From Streptomyces lincolnensis (GTDB lineage: Bacteria; Actinomycetota; Actinomycetes; Streptomycetales; Streptomycetaceae), in the NCBI RefSeq assembly GCF_001685355.1, contig NZ_CP016438.1, positions 9,424,001 to 9,488,000 on the forward strand: DNA of 64,000 bases. Direction: 5' to 3'. Each line of letters starts with the position of its first letter. The first letter of the stretch is position 1. This document shows positions 26,720 through 36,776 of this stretch, in pieces. The notes below the pieces were generated by a model, which was given only the letters and a program-made list of their open reading frames with translations, was not told where the DNA came from and did not search any database. A program made the position numbers and the translations under genes.

Positions 26720-28978
26720 ATGACGGCAACGGTGGCAGCGGAGATCCGGACGGCCGACGCGTGGCGAGGCTTCGCCGGAACGCACTGGCGGGACCACGTC
26801 GACGTGCGCGATTTCATCCAGAGCAACTACACACCGTACGAGGGCGACTCCACGTTCCTGGCCGGGCCGACCGAGCGCACACTCGCCGTCTGGGGCAAGG
26901 TGGCGGGGCAGTTCCCGGAGGAGCGGCGCCGGGGCGTCCTCGACGTCGACCCGGGCACCCCGTCCACCATCACCTCGCACCGGCCGGGCTACATCGACCG
27001 CGACCGCGAACTGATCGTCGGCCTGCAGACCGACGCCCCGCTCCGGCGGGCGATCATGCCGAACGGTGGGCTGCGGACGGTCGAGAACAGTCTCAAGGCA
27101 TACGGCTACGAGGCCGACCCGTTCGTCACCCGTGTCTTCAGCACCTACCGCAAGACCCACAACGACGGTGTCTTCGACGCCTACACCCCCGAGATGCGCG
27201 CCGCACGCAAGGCAGGCATCATCACCGGCCTGCCGGACGCCTACGGCCGTGGCCGGATCATCGGCGACTACCGGCGCGTGGCGCTGTACGGAACGGCCCG
27301 CCTGGTCGAGGCCAAGGAAACCGAACGCGCCCTGCTCGACGCCCGTCCCTCCGACCCGGACGTCATCCGCGACCGTGAGGAACTCGCCGAACAGATACGC
27401 GCGCTCGGTGAACTCGCGCGGATGGCGGCCTCGTACGGCTGCGATGTCACCCGGCCGGCCGTCACCGCGCACGAGGCGGTGCAATGGCTGTACCTGGGCT
27501 TCCTGTCCGCGGTGAAGGAGCAGAACGGCGCCGCGATGTCGCTGGGCCGCACCTCCACCTTCCTGGACGTCTACCTCCAGCGTGACCTGGACGAGGGCGT
27601 CCTCGACGAGAGCCGTGCCCAGGAGCTGATCGACGACTTCGTGATCAAGCTGCGGATCGTCCGGTTCCTGCGTACGCCCGAGTACGACGCGCTGTTCTCC
27701 GGCGACCCCACCTGGGTCACCGAGTCCATCGGCGGCATCGGCACCGACGGCCGTCCGCTGGTCACCCGTACGTCGTTCCGCTTCCTGCAGACCCTGTACA
27801 ACCTCGGCCCGGCTCCCGAGCCCAACCTGACCGTCCTGTGGTCGTCGCGGCTGCCCACCGGCTTCAAGCAGTTCTGCGCGCAGCTCTCCATCGACACCAG
27901 CGCGATCCAGTACGAGTCCGACGACCTGATGCGCCCGCGCACCGGCGACGACACCGCCATCGCCTGCTGCGTCTCCGCGATGGCCGTGGGCAAGCAGATG
28001 CAGTTCTTCGGCGCCCGCGTCAACCTCGCCAAGGCGCTGCTGTACGCCGTCAACGGCGGCCGGGACGAGATGACCGGCGAGCAGATCGCACCCGCGATGC
28101 CCGCGCTGACCGGTGAGTACCTCGACTACGAAGAGCTGTCGGCGGCGTACGACCGCATGCTGGACTGGCTGGCCGAGACGTACGTCAACACGCTCAACGT
28201 CATCCACTACATGCACGACAAGTACGCCTACGAGCGCATCGAGATGGCCCTGCACGACCACCCGGTGCACCGCTTCATGGCCTGCGGCGTCGCGGGGCTG
28301 TCGGTCGCCGCGGACAGCCTGTCCGCCGTGAAGTACGCGCGGGTCAAGGTGTTCCGCGACAGCGCCGGGCTGGCGGTGGACTTCCGGACCGAGGGAGGGT
28401 TCCCGGCGTACGGCAACAACGACGACCGCGCCGACACCATCGCCGTGGACCTGGTGAAGACGTTCATGGCCAAGGTGCGCAAGCACCCCACCTACCGGGA
28501 CGCCGAACACACGCAGTCGGTCCTGACGATCACCTCCAACGTCGTCTACGGCAGGCACACCGGCAACACCCCCGACGGCCGGCGTGCCGGAGAGCCCTTC
28601 GCTCCCGGCGGCAATCCCATGAACGGCCGCGACCGCCACGGGGTCGCCGCCTCCGCGCTCTCGGTGGCCAAGCTGCCGTACGAACACGCGCGGGACGGTA
28701 TCTCGCTGACCACGACCATCACGCCCGAGGGGCTGGGACACGACCCCGACGAGCGGGCGGGCAACCTGGTCGGCATCCTCGACGCGTACACGGTCTCCGG
28801 CGGGTTCCACATGAACGTCAACGTGCTGGACCGGGCCACACTGGAGGACGCGATGGAGCACCCGGAGAAGTATCCGGAGCTGACGATCCGGGTCTCCGGA
28901 TACGCCGTCAACTTCGTCCGTCTGACCCGCGAGCAGCAGCTCGACGTGATCAGCCGCACCTTCCACGGATCGCTGTGA
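26720..28978 (+). CDS. pflB: Pyruvate formate-lyase (glycyl radical enzyme)
   Basis: This 752-residue enzyme converts pyruvate and CoA to acetyl-CoA and formate without NADH. The catalytic cysteine pair is Cys416-Cys417 in [10 protein letters not shown], and the radical site is Gly727 in [11 protein letters not shown]. Other PFL landmarks are [17 protein letters not shown] and [13 protein letters not shown]. Length and both motifs are intact, so it is a genuine PFL and not a diol dehydratase or choline lyase. The ATG follows GGGAGAG. It overlaps pflA by GTGA. PFL is O2-sensitive, so its presence points to use under severe oxygen limitation. Confidence 0.96.
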   Translation: MTATVAAEIRTADAWRGFAGTHWRDHVDVRDFIQSNYTPYEGDSTFLAGPTERTLAVWGKVAGQFPEERRRGVLDVDPGTPSTITSHRPGYIDRDRELIVGLQTDAPLRRAIMPNGGLRTVENSLKAYGYEADPFVTRVFSTYRKTHNDGVFDAYTPEMRAARKAGIITGLPDAYGRGRIIGDYRRVALYGTARLVEAKETERALLDARPSDPDVIRDREELAEQIRALGELARMAASYGCDVTRPAVTAHEAVQWLYLGFLSAVKEQNGAAMSLGRTSTFLDVYLQRDLDEGVLDESRAQELIDDFVIKLRIVRFLRTPEYDALFSGDPTWVTESIGGIGTDGRPLVTRTSFRFLQTLYNLGPAPEPNLTVLWSSRLPTGFKQFCAQLSIDTSAIQYESDDLMRPRTGDDTAIACCVSAMAVGKQMQFFGARVNLAKALLYAVNGGRDEMTGEQIAPAMPALTGEYLDYEELSAAYDRMLDWLAETYVNTLNVIHYMHDKYAYERIEMALHDHPVHRFMACGVAGLSVAADSLSAVKYARVKVFRDSAGLAVDFRTEGGFPAYGNNDDRADTIAVDLVKTFMAKVRKHPTYRDAEHTQSVLTITSNVVYGRHTGNTPDGRRAGEPFAPGGNPMNGRDRHGVAASALSVAKLPYEHARDGISLTTTITPEGLGHDPDERAGNLVGILDAYTVSGGFHMNVNVLDRATLEDAMEHPEKYPELTIRVSGYAVNFVRLTREQQLDVISRTFHGSL

Positions 28979-29721
28979 ACACCGTCGTCGAGCCGGTGAC
29001 GGGCCGCGTCCACTCCTGGGACCTGTCCACGGGAGTGGACGGCCCCGGGACCCGGTTCGTGCTGTTCCTCAGCGGTTGCCCACTGCGCTGCCTGTACTGC
29101 GCCAACCCCGACACCTGGCACATGCGCGACGGCAAGCACACCACCGTCGACGAGGTGATGACCGAGATCGACAAGTACCGGTCCTTCCTCACGACCGCCG
29201 GCGGAGGAGTGACCCTCACCGGCGGCGAGGCGCTGCTGCAGCCCGCGTTCACGGCAGCGATCTTCCGCCGGTGCAGGGAACTCGGTCTGCACACCGCCCT
29301 GGACACCTCCGGCTTCCTCGGCGCTCGGGCGACCGACGAACTGCTCGCCGACACCGACCTGGTCCTGCTGGACATCAAATCCTTCGACGTCGCCGCCTAC
29401 CGGAAACTGACCGGTGGTGAACTCTCCCCGACCCTGAATTTCGCCACCCGCCTCGACCGGCTCGGCGTCCCGGTGTGGATCAGGTACGTCCTGGTGCCCG
29501 GCTGGACGGACGATCCGGCGGCCATCGACGGTCTCGGCACGTTCCTGTCCGGTCTGTCCAACGTCGACCGGGTGGACGTCCTGCCGTTCCACAAGCTCGG
29601 CGCCCACAAGTACGACGCGCTCGGCATCCCCTTCCCGCTGCGCGACACGCCCGTGCCGGATCCCGACCTCACGGAGCGGGTGCGCGAGCAGTTCCGGGGG
29701 CACGGGCTGCGGGCGCTCTGA
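28975..29721 (+). CDS. pflA: Pyruvate formate-lyase-activating enzyme (radical SAM)
   Basis: This 248-residue radical-SAM protein installs the glycyl radical on PFL. The [4Fe-4S] motif CPLRCLYC (Cys35, Cys39, Cys42) fits the CxxxCxxC rule. Next come [10 protein letters not shown] (SAM-binding GGE) and LDTSGFL and LLDIKSFD, as in PflA. The GTG start overlaps the pflB stop (GTGA), giving tight coupling. No extra ferredoxin-like cysteine cluster is present, so it is the short PflA type. Confidence 0.94.
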   Translation: MNTVVEPVTGRVHSWDLSTGVDGPGTRFVLFLSGCPLRCLYCANPDTWHMRDGKHTTVDEVMTEIDKYRSFLTTAGGGVTLTGGEALLQPAFTAAIFRRCRELGLHTALDTSGFLGARATDELLADTDLVLLDIKSFDVAAYRKLTGGELSPTLNFATRLDRLGVPVWIRYVLVPGWTDDPAAIDGLGTFLSGLSNVDRVDVLPFHKLGAHKYDALGIPFPLRDTPVPDPDLTERVREQFRGHGLRAL

Positions 29722-29752
29722 GCGCCTCCCAGGCAGTCGGCAGGCATCGGTA

Positions 29753-30133
29753 TCAGTAGAGAGACGGCGGCCACGTACAGGCCCCGGCGACGACGACGCC
29801 GATGTCGAGCAGCACGCCGACGCCGAGCCACGGGTCGAACCAGATCGCCTTCAGAGCAAGCCCGCTCGCGGCCGCGACGACAGCCGCCGTGGGCCACCAG
29901 GCGCTGCCGGCGAGCACCCCGGCACCGGCGAGGGAATAGACGACGGCCGTGTACCAGGCGATGACCAACGCCCAGGCCCTGGTCTGCGCGAGGGAGACAT
30001 GACCGGCCGCCAGGACCCAGGAGTGCCCGGGAACGAACGGGGCCGCCCTGTCCGGCTGCTGCGGCGCCGCCCACACGCCGGCGTGCAGCAGTCCGTGCAG
30101 GATCAGGAACGCCCCGGCGAGGAAGGCGGTCAT
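29753..30133 (-). CDS. Small four-helix membrane protein
   Basis: This 126-residue protein has about four transmembrane helices ([78 protein letters not shown]). Its ATG overlaps the DUF4389 stop (ATGA), so the two are coupled. I do not recognise a function. In the neighbourhood it reads as an accessory membrane protein downstream of adhE. Confidence 0.65.
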   Translation of the reverse strand: MTAFLAGAFLILHGLLHAGVWAAPQQPDRAAPFVPGHSWVLAAGHVSLAQTRAWALVIAWYTAVVYSLAGAGVLAGSAWWPTAAVVAAASGLALKAIWFDPWLGVGVLLDIGVVVAGACTWPPSLY

Positions 30134-30585
30134 GGACGCACCTCCGGATCGCCGGGTTCGGTGCCGCCCATGTCGAGCCGGAAGGGCGGGTAGGCATCGG
30201 TCATCAGCGCGGCGTAGGCGGCGACCCGCAGGACCCACCGGTTCAGACCCAGGATCAGGTCGAACAGGCTCCTGGGGTACTTCTGCGTGAAGGCCAGGGC
30301 CACGGCGGCGATCACCGCCAGCGCGTGCTCGGGCTGGGCGATGTCCAGCCGGGCGGGGTATCCGGGTTCCTCGCCCAGGCTGAAGGGCGGGTAGCGGTCG
30401 GTGGTCAGGGCGCCGTACGAGTAATAGGCGACCCGCCAACTCCAGCGCAGCACCCCGAGGTTGAAGTCGAACAGTGCGCGGGGACAGCGCCCGGTGACCA
30501 GGCCGGGCCCAGAACCAGCGTCGCCCCGATCGGGCCCTGGAGGGAGGGCCGACCGGGGGTGACGCGCAGGCCGTCGGTCCCGCAT
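30130..30585 (-). pseudogene. DUF4389 membrane protein, apparently truncated and internally deleted
   Basis: The C-terminal part is clearly DUF4389-like: [41 protein letters not shown] and [40 protein letters not shown] are the two internal repeats. Between them only ~15 residues follow [13 protein letters not shown], where I would expect a ~45-residue membrane hairpin. The N-terminal hydrophobic part is also missing; a fragment ([15 protein letters not shown]) sits in another frame at about 30495-30545. Either the gene is decayed or a shortened product is made. It begins 10 bp after adhE ends and is coupled to the next gene. Confidence 0.55.
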
Positions 30586-30594
30586 GTCGACGGG

Positions 30595-33261
30595 CTACTC
30601 GCCGGATACGTCTGTCGGCTCGTGGTAGGCCGCCCGCATGATCTCCTGCATGTCGTCGAGCATCGGCATCCGCGGGTTGGCCGGCGCGCACTGGTCCTCG
30701 TAGGCGTTGAGGGCCTGCTGGGGCAGGGCGTCGAGGAAGGCGTGCTCGTCGACGCCGAGAGCCTGGAACGACGGCTCGATGCCCACGGCGTCGCGCAGCC
30801 GTTCCACCGCGGAGGCCAGCGACGCCACACCCTCGGCCGGGGTGGCGGCGGGCAGGCCCAGGGTGCGGGCGATGTCCTGGAAGCGCTCGGGAGCGCGGTA
30901 GTCCTCGTACTTCGGCCAGCCCGTCAGCTTGGTCGGGACGCAGCCGTTGTAGCGGATGACGTGCGGCAACAGGACGGCGTTGGTGCGGCCGTGCGCGATG
31001 TGGAAGGTGGCGCCCAGCGTGTGGGACATGGCGTGGACGATGCCGAGGAAGGCGTTGCCGAAGGCCATGCCCGCGATGGTGCCGGCGTTGTGCATCTTCT
31101 CCCGTGCCTCCGGGGCACCGTCGTTCACCGCCACCTCGATGTGGTCGAAGACGAGCCGGATCGCGTGCAGGGCGAGACCGTCGGTGAAGTCGTTGGCGTA
31201 GACGGACACATACGCCTCGATGGCGTGGGTGAGCGCGTCGAAGCCGCTGTCGGCGGCCAGCGTCGCGGGCAGCCCCGTGGTCAGCAACGGGTCGATGATG
31301 GCCACGCTCGGGGTGAGCGCGTAGTCGGCCAGCGGGTACTTCTTTCCGGTGGCGGGGTCGGAGATGACCGCGAAAGGCGTCACCTCGGCGCCGGTTCCGG
31401 AGGTGGTGGGCACGCACACCAGGCGGGCCCGCGCACCGAGGGTCGGGAAGCGGAAGGCACGCTTGCGGATGTCGGAGAACTTCTGCCGCATGTCGGCGAA
31501 GTCCAGGTCCTTGCCGGAGGCCTGCTGCTCGTACAGCAGCCACATCACCTTGGCCGCGTCCATCGGTGAGCCGCCGCCCAGGGCGATGATCGTGTCCGGG
31601 CGGAAGTCCCCCATGAGGCGGGCGCCCCGCCGCACCGAGTCGATGCTCGGCTCGGGCTCGACGTTGTCGATGACCTGCACGGTCACCGGCTCGCGGCGCC
31701 GCTGCAGGACGCGCGAGACGCGGTCGACGAAGCCGAGCCTGGTCATGGTCGCGTCCGTGACGATCGTGACGCGGTGGACGTCCGGCATGGACGCCAGGTA
31801 GCGGATGGACCCCGGCTCGAAGTAGATCTTCGGCGGGACCTTGAACCACTGGAGGTTGTTGCGGCGGGTGCTCACCCGCTTGATGTTGAGCAGTTGGACG
31901 GCGGAGACGTTGTTGGACACCGAGGTGCTGCCCCAGGAGCCGCAGCCCAGTGTCAGCGACGGCAGCAGGCCGTTGTAGATGCCGCCGATCGCGCCCTGCG
32001 AGGAGGGAGCGTTGACGATGATCCGCACGGTCTTCATACGCCGGCCGTACGCCTCGGCCAGCGCGCGGTCCTCGGTGTGTACGACGGCGCTGTGGCCCTG
32101 GCCGTGGAAGGCCACCATGTCGGCGGCCAGGTCGAAGCCCTGCTGCTCGGAGTCGGCGCGCAGCACGGCGAGGACCGGGCAGAGCTTCTCGCGGGTCAGT
32201 GGCTCGGCCGGACCGACGCGTTCGGCCTCGACCAGGATGAGGGAGGTGTTGGCGGGCACGGTGAAGCCGGCCTGCTCGGCGATCCACGCGGGGCTCTGTC
32301 CGACGGCCGCGGAGTTGACCTTGGGCTCGCAGCCCTTCCCCGTCCGGTCGGCGGGGAAGAGGAAGGCTTCCAGCTTCGCCTTCTCCTCGGCGGTGGCCAG
32401 GTGGGCGTGGAGCGTACGGAACTCGGTCAGGGCGGCGTCGTAGATCTCGGTGTCCAGGATGACGGCCTGCTCCGAGGCGCAGATCATGCCGTTGTCGAAC
32501 GACTTGGACAGCACCAGGTCGTTGACGGCCCGGCGTAGCCTGGCGCTTTTGTGCACGTAGGCCGGGACGTTGCCGGCGCCCACGCCCAGAGCGGGCTTGC
32601 CCGCCGAGTATGCGGCCTTGACCATGGCGTTGCCGCCGGTCGCGAGGATCAGGGAGACGCCCGAGTGGCGCATGAGCGTGCCGGTGGCCTCGACGGACGG
32701 GGTCTCGATCCACTGGACACAGTGCTCCGGCGCACCCGCGGCGACGGCCGCGTCGCGCACGATCCGGGCGGCCTCGGCGCTGCAGCGCTGGGCGGAGGGA
32801 TGGAAGGCGAACACGACGGGATTGCGGGTCTTCAGCGCCATCAGCGCCTTGAAGATGGTGGTGGACGTCGGGTTGGTGACCGGCGTGACGGCACACACGA
32901 CACCGACCGGTTCCGCCAACTCGACCATGTCCTCAATGTCGTCGCGGGCGACGACCCCGACCGTCTTCATGCGCCCCATGCTGTGCGTGACGTGCTCGCA
33001 CGCGAACATGTTCTTGGCCGCCTTGTCCTCGAAGACACCCCGTCCGGTCTCCTCCACCGCGAGCCGCGCCAGGGTGGTGTGCTGGTCCAGGGCGGCGACC
33101 GAGGCCTTCTTGACGATGTGGTCGACCTGTTCCTGGTCGAGTTGTTCGTAGTCGGCCAGTGCCTTGAGCCCGTTCGTGACCAGTCGGTCCACGGTGACGG
33201 CGGTGTCCGACGGTGCCTCGGCGCGGCCGGCGGTCGCGGTGCGGTCGTCGTGGCGGGTCAT
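30595..33261 (-). CDS. adhE: Bifunctional acetaldehyde-CoA / alcohol dehydrogenase
   Basis: This 888-residue AdhE reduces acetyl-CoA to ethanol through acetaldehyde, consuming two NADH. The N-terminal aldehyde dehydrogenase domain (~20-450) has catalytic Cys261 in SKSFDNGMICASEQA and the turn GVGAGNVPAYV. The C-terminal iron-dependent alcohol dehydrogenase (~470-880) has the NAD motif LGGGSPMDAAKV and metal-ligand region SGFDALTHAIEAYVS and VHAMSHTLGATFHIAHG. Length is normal. The ATG at 33261 has GGAGG seven bases upstream. Paired with PFL on the opposite strand, it gives a classic mixed-acid route for NADH disposal. Confidence 0.95.
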   Translation of the reverse strand: MTRHDDRTATAGRAEAPSDTAVTVDRLVTNGLKALADYEQLDQEQVDHIVKKASVAALDQHTTLARLAVEETGRGVFEDKAAKNMFACEHVTHSMGRMKTVGVVARDDIEDMVELAEPVGVVCAVTPVTNPTSTTIFKALMALKTRNPVVFAFHPSAQRCSAEAARIVRDAAVAAGAPEHCVQWIETPSVEATGTLMRHSGVSLILATGGNAMVKAAYSAGKPALGVGAGNVPAYVHKSARLRRAVNDLVLSKSFDNGMICASEQAVILDTEIYDAALTEFRTLHAHLATAEEKAKLEAFLFPADRTGKGCEPKVNSAAVGQSPAWIAEQAGFTVPANTSLILVEAERVGPAEPLTREKLCPVLAVLRADSEQQGFDLAADMVAFHGQGHSAVVHTEDRALAEAYGRRMKTVRIIVNAPSSQGAIGGIYNGLLPSLTLGCGSWGSTSVSNNVSAVQLLNIKRVSTRRNNLQWFKVPPKIYFEPGSIRYLASMPDVHRVTIVTDATMTRLGFVDRVSRVLQRRREPVTVQVIDNVEPEPSIDSVRRGARLMGDFRPDTIIALGGGSPMDAAKVMWLLYEQQASGKDLDFADMRQKFSDIRKRAFRFPTLGARARLVCVPTTSGTGAEVTPFAVISDPATGKKYPLADYALTPSVAIIDPLLTTGLPATLAADSGFDALTHAIEAYVSVYANDFTDGLALHAIRLVFDHIEVAVNDGAPEAREKMHNAGTIAGMAFGNAFLGIVHAMSHTLGATFHIAHGRTNAVLLPHVIRYNGCVPTKLTGWPKYEDYRAPERFQDIARTLGLPAATPAEGVASLASAVERLRDAVGIEPSFQALGVDEHAFLDALPQQALNAYEDQCAPANPRMPMLDDMQEIMRAAYHEPTDVSGE

Positions 33262-33422
33262 GACGGTGCCTCCGTGGTCAATGGGGAGCCGCAGCGCCTG
33301 CGGCCCGCGAGAGCGGTGGGGTGAGAGTTCGACACCGCTCCACCAGCAGCGTCCCTCCGGGACCGCCCCGCCGCGCAGACCCCGCCGGTCCTCGAAGAGC
33401 CTCCGACCGGCCCCGGTCACCC

Positions 33423-33436
33423 GGGCCGAATGGCCC
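33423..33436. promoter_or_regulatory. DosR-like box (GGGCCGAATGGCCC) upstream of adhE
   Basis: The inverted repeat has perfect 5-bp half sites and a 4-bp spacer. It lies ~160 bp upstream of the adhE start. Confidence 0.6.
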
Positions 33437-33663
33437 CAGCGGCATGTCGGAGGCGGAGGAGATGCCCGAGGGGATGCCGGCCAAGCGGCAGGCCGGCCGG
33501 TGGCCGGGAGAGGCGATCGGTGAACCCGTCCCGGACCAGTTCGGCGGCCGTGTCCAAGGCGCCGGTTTCCTCGCCGAGCACCCGCGTGTCGAGGCAGCGA
33601 CGACGAACAGGGTGTGCTCCGAGGCCGGCCCGTGACGGGCCGCGCCCCTTCAGTGCCTTCGGC

Positions 33664-33692
33664 CTCGGCCCGCCCGTGACGGACGGGCCGAG
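33664..33692 (-). terminator. Hairpin downstream of the USP at 33727-34620
   Basis: Perfect 9-bp arms at 33664-33672 and 33684-33692 enclose an 11-nt loop that can fold further. It begins ~35 bp past the USP stop. Confidence 0.55.
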
Positions 33693-33726
33693 AGGGACGA
33701 TTCACGCACGGACTCACGCACGTGGC

Positions 33727-34620
33727 TCACGTGTGGGAGACGATCGCGACCGGGCAACGCACGTGGTGCATCACCGCGTGCGCGACCGGTCCCGTGTGGG
33801 GCCCGATCCGGGCGGGGCCGATCCTGCGGCCGACGGCCAGCAGACCGGCGTCCTGCGTGATGTCCAGCAGCTTCTGAGCCGCGTTCCCCTCCTCGACGAG
33901 CTCCTGGACCTCGACCATGGGGTACTTCTCCCGCCACGGTGTGAGGACTGCGGCCAGTGTCCGCTCGGCGGCCCGCCCGAGGTCTCTGCGCGCCTTGGCC
34001 TCCAGTGCGGTGGGCACGTACGGCGGCCGCCAGGCGTACACCACCCGCAGCGGTGCGGCACGCAGCCTCGCGCTCTCGAACGCGAACGCGAGCAGTTCCT
34101 CGAACCCGTGCGCCGGGTCGATGCCGACCACGACGTCGCGGTACGGCGTGTGCGCCGACTTGCGGCCCTCCTCGTCCGGCAGATGCTCGTCCTCGATGGT
34201 CTGGTCGGCGCGGACGAGGATCACGGGCCGCGTTACATGGGCGACCGTGGCCAGGGCTACGGAACCGGCCATGAACCCGCCGAAGCCGCTGAAAGCACGG
34301 CTGCCCAGGACCAGCATCTCGGAGTCGTCACCCGCCGCGACGAGCGCGTCGGCCGCGGGACGGGAGATCTGATCCGCGCTCAGATAGAGCTGCGGGTAGC
34401 GTTCGCTGATCCGGTCCATGGCGCCGCGAAGGATCCGCCGGGCCCAGTGGCGTGGCGCCTCCAGCTCGGGCAGTTCGGACTCGGTGGGCGAGGTACCGCC
34501 CTGCCATGCGTGGACGAGGCGAAGCGGCAGGCCGCGTCTCAGGGCTTCCCGGGCCGCCCAGTCGGCGGCCGCGAGACTCTCGCGCGAGCCGTCCAGTCCT
34601 ACGACGATTGGGCTGAGCAC
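33727..34620 (-). CDS. Tandem universal stress protein
   Basis: This 297-residue two-domain USP begins LSPIVVGLDGSRESLAAADWAAREALRRGLPLRLVHAW. Domain 1 ends MLVLGSRAFSGFGGFMAGSVALATVAHVTRPVILVR, an intact ATP motif. Domain 2 begins YRDVVVGIDPAHGFEELLAFAFESARLR and ends LLAVGRRIGPARIGPHTGPVAHAVMHHVRCPVAIVSHT. The GTG at 34620 is 8 bases after GGGGAGG; an alternative GTG three codons earlier overlaps that site. It is transcribed alone toward adhE, with a perfect DosR-like box ~110 bp upstream. Confidence 0.9.
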   Translation of the reverse strand: MLSPIVVGLDGSRESLAAADWAAREALRRGLPLRLVHAWQGGTSPTESELPELEAPRHWARRILRGAMDRISERYPQLYLSADQISRPAADALVAAGDDSEMLVLGSRAFSGFGGFMAGSVALATVAHVTRPVILVRADQTIEDEHLPDEEGRKSAHTPYRDVVVGIDPAHGFEELLAFAFESARLRAAPLRVVYAWRPPYVPTALEAKARRDLGRAAERTLAAVLTPWREKYPMVEVQELVEEGNAAQKLLDITQDAGLLAVGRRIGPARIGPHTGPVAHAVMHHVRCPVAIVSHT

Positions 34621-35265
34621 GGCCAACACCTCCCCGGATCAGTGCCCGCACGTCTCTGTGCGGGTTCCTCCAGTACCAGCATCCCCGCGCGGACACCGGG
34701 CCGGGCAGGGTCCGGGCGGGCCACGCGGCGGGGCCGAACGGCCCTTTGTCACAGGTCAGCGCGGTTCCATGGCACAGGCACGCTGAGGTGCCGCACGCCG
34801 TACGCCGGTGCCGGTGTGGATCCGGGCGGCGGTCGCCACCCTGGCGAGGAGCAACAGGCCCAGGGGCGGACGAGAACTCAAGTCCGACAGGCTGAGGTTC
34901 GCCGCCAAGGGCCCCGACGACCCGCCCGTACGCGGTCTACCGCCGGCGTGCCGTGGCCACGTCGATGAGCGGGGTGCCGACCGCGCGGAGACCGCGGCAG
35001 CGGGACTGGCGTGCGGGTGGCCGGGGCGGATGGCGGCCTCACAGACCGGACCCGATGGCCGCGGTGACGCCGAGCGTCGCCATGGCCCCGGGGAGGGATC
35101 ACTCGGCCCATGTCCGGGACCGGATTCTGACCGGCGGGGCACGCCGCGGTCACCCGCTCCACAGTGGAGAGGGGAAGGACCCCACCCGCTTCTCGCGGAT
35201 CCTGATCGCGCGGTGCGCGGTGCGCGGCGCCGCGGGCCGCTTCTCCGCGAATGGAGAAGGACGTC
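34621..35265. other. Non-coding or decayed stretch with one DosR-like box
   Basis: I find no convincing gene on either strand. The box at 34731-34744 belongs to the leftward USP. The rest (34760-35250) has weak codon periodicity and many short broken frames. Given the truncated gene that follows, it is probably gene debris. Confidence 0.5.
34731..34744. promoter_or_regulatory. DosR-like box (GGGCCGAACGGCCC)
   Basis: This is a perfect GGGCC-GAAC-GGCCC dyad ~111 bp upstream of the leftward USP start. It is the cleanest copy of the motif in the window. Confidence 0.7.
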
Positions 35266-35460
35266 ATGACGGCGTACGGTCCCGGCCTCGCGCGGTCCGG
35301 CTCCAGACCCGCGCTCCCCACCTCCCTGGGCGGCGTGGGAACGGCCACCGGGAGAAAGCTCCTCGTCGAGAGCGACCACGCCCGCGTCCTGATGGACTGC
35401 GGACTCATCCAGGGCCTTGCCGGCCTGCGCCGCCGGAGAGCACGTTCTCGTCCGGTGACA
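35266..35460 (+). pseudogene. 5' fragment of an MBL-fold (RNA-hydrolase-type) protein
   Basis: An ATG with a good GGAGAAGGA site starts [43 protein letters not shown]. This is the N-terminus of beta-CASP/MBL-fold hydrolases (FLGGVGTVTGSKFLV..., DCGLFQG). Homology stops after about residue 60, before the metal-binding HxHxDH motif. The frame then runs through Arg/Gly-rich shadow sequence to 35772. The catalytic part is missing, so the fragment cannot be active as this enzyme. Confidence 0.65.
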
Positions 35461-35596
35461 GGCGGGGAGAGCAGGCCGAGCGGGCTCCGGCAGCGGCGTC
35501 CCAGGCCGTCGTCCGGGCCGTTCGGCTCACGCGCGGCGGCCCGGAACGGAGTTCGATGGCAGGGAGAAGGACGTGCTGCGGAGGGGAGTGGGGACA

Positions 35597-35875
35597 GTGG
35601 CCACGAGTCCGGCACCGGAGGTCTGGGAGCGGTTCGCCTGGTTGTTGCTGGCGGCCACCGGCGTGACGTTCCTGCTCACGCTCGTCCGCGACGCACTGGC
35701 TCTGAGAGGGGCGCGTCGATGCGCGCGCGGGTTCGCGCGCACGACGCCCGTGCGGACGCCGCCGGCGGGTGACCGGTGCAGGGCCGAAGGTCCCCGGCAG
35801 AGGCCGAACAGCCCCTGCGGTCCGCCGGTGGCCGGTGCCACAGTGGAGAAGGCGCCTCCCGTCGTACGACGGTGA
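35597..35875 (+). CDS. Possible small single-pass membrane protein
   Basis: The GTG at 35597 follows GGAGGGGAG and encodes a ~92-residue ORF. Its N-terminal part ([37 protein letters not shown]) contains one clear transmembrane helix. The last ~40 residues are Arg/Pro-rich and overlap two DosR-like boxes, so the natural product may be shorter or the ORF may be fortuitous. No family is recognised. Confidence 0.35.
   Translation: MATSPAPEVWERFAWLLLAATGVTFLLTLVRDALALRGARRCARGFARTTPVRTPPAGDRCRAEGPRQRPNSPCGPPVAGATVEKAPPVVRR
35781..35814. promoter_or_regulatory. Tandem DosR-like boxes upstream of the USP-HAD-GH65 operon
   Basis: Box 1 at 35781-35794 is GGGCCGAAGGTCCC. Box 2 at 35801-35814 is AGGCCGAACAGCCC. 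Their centres are 20 bp apart, two helical turns. The USP start is 85 bp downstream. Confidence 0.6.
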
Positions 35876-35898
35876 GGTTCACGAGAGGCGGTGGGACG

Positions 35899-36774
35899 AT
35901 GGAGCTGCCCCTGGTCGTGGGGGTCGACGGATCGCCGGCGAGTGACCTCGCGGTCGACTGGGCGGTACACGAGGCAGCCCGGCACGGTGTGCCGCTGCGG
36001 CTGGTGTACGCCTCCCTGTGGGAACGCTACGAGGGCGCCCTGCCCGCCGATGACGACGGACCCCCCTCCGGGCGGACGGCGGCCGAGAACATTCTCACCG
36101 CCGCGACGGAGCGCGCTCGGCGGCGCGACCCCGATGTGAAGGTCTCCGCGGAGGTGGTGCCCGAGGAGGCGGTGCCCGCGCTCCTGCGCGAGGGCAACAA
36201 CGCCTTCGCCCTGGTGACCGGCTCCCGCGGCCGCGGTGATCTGACGGGCCTGCTCCTGGGTTCTGTGTCCCTGGCCCTGGCGGGCCGCGCGCACTGCCCG
36301 GTGGTCGTGGTCCGGGGTGACAAGGCCGATCCGGCCGGCCCTCATGAGCGGATCCTGCTCGGTGTGGACGACCCGGCGAGCGCGGGCGAGGCGGTGCGGT
36401 TCGCGTTCCGCGAGGCCGAGGCACGCGGATGCGTCCTCGACGCCGTACGCGCTTGGCGCCGGCCCGCGCACGGGACGCCGGAGCACCTGCTCATGGCCGG
36501 GGAGCCGGCGCACCACCTCCGGGACCGGGCCTCCGCCCTGCTCGACACGGCGTTGCGTGACGCGGAGGCGGACCACCCCACGGTCCGGGTGCGCCGCGCC
36601 ACCGTCGAGGGACCGGCGCACAAGGTCCTGTGGCACCGGTCGGCCGCGGCGGACCTCCTGGTCATCGGGGCCCGGCGCAGGACCGGCCACTTCGGCCTCC
36701 AGCTCGGCCGCGTGGGACACGCGCTGCTGCACCACGCGGCCTGCCCGGTCGTCGTCGTACCGGAACGGGTGTGA
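35899..36774 (+). CDS. Tandem universal stress protein
   Basis: This 291-residue two-domain USP begins MELPLVVGVDGSPASDLAVDWAVHEAARHGVPLRLVYASLWERYEG. Domain 1 has GSRGRGDLTGLLLGSVSLALAGRAHCPVVVVRG. Domain 2 begins ERILLGVDDPASAGEAVRFAFREAEARG and ends VIGARRRTGHFGLQLGRVGHALLHHAACPVVVVPERV. It is very similar in layout to the USP at 42273, and the two may be paralogues from a duplication. It heads an operon with the HAD enzyme, which starts 3 bp after its stop. Confidence 0.9.
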   Translation: MELPLVVGVDGSPASDLAVDWAVHEAARHGVPLRLVYASLWERYEGALPADDDGPPSGRTAAENILTAATERARRRDPDVKVSAEVVPEEAVPALLREGNNAFALVTGSRGRGDLTGLLLGSVSLALAGRAHCPVVVVRGDKADPAGPHERILLGVDDPASAGEAVRFAFREAEARGCVLDAVRAWRRPAHGTPEHLLMAGEPAHHLRDRASALLDTALRDAEADHPTVRVRRATVEGPAHKVLWHRSAAADLLVIGARRRTGHFGLQLGRVGHALLHHAACPVVVVPERV

Positions 36775-36776
36775 CC

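Noticed and set aside
29753..32896. 1047-residue minus frame through adhE
   Set aside because: Only its last 126 codons (29753-30133) look like a protein; the rest is out of frame with adhE.
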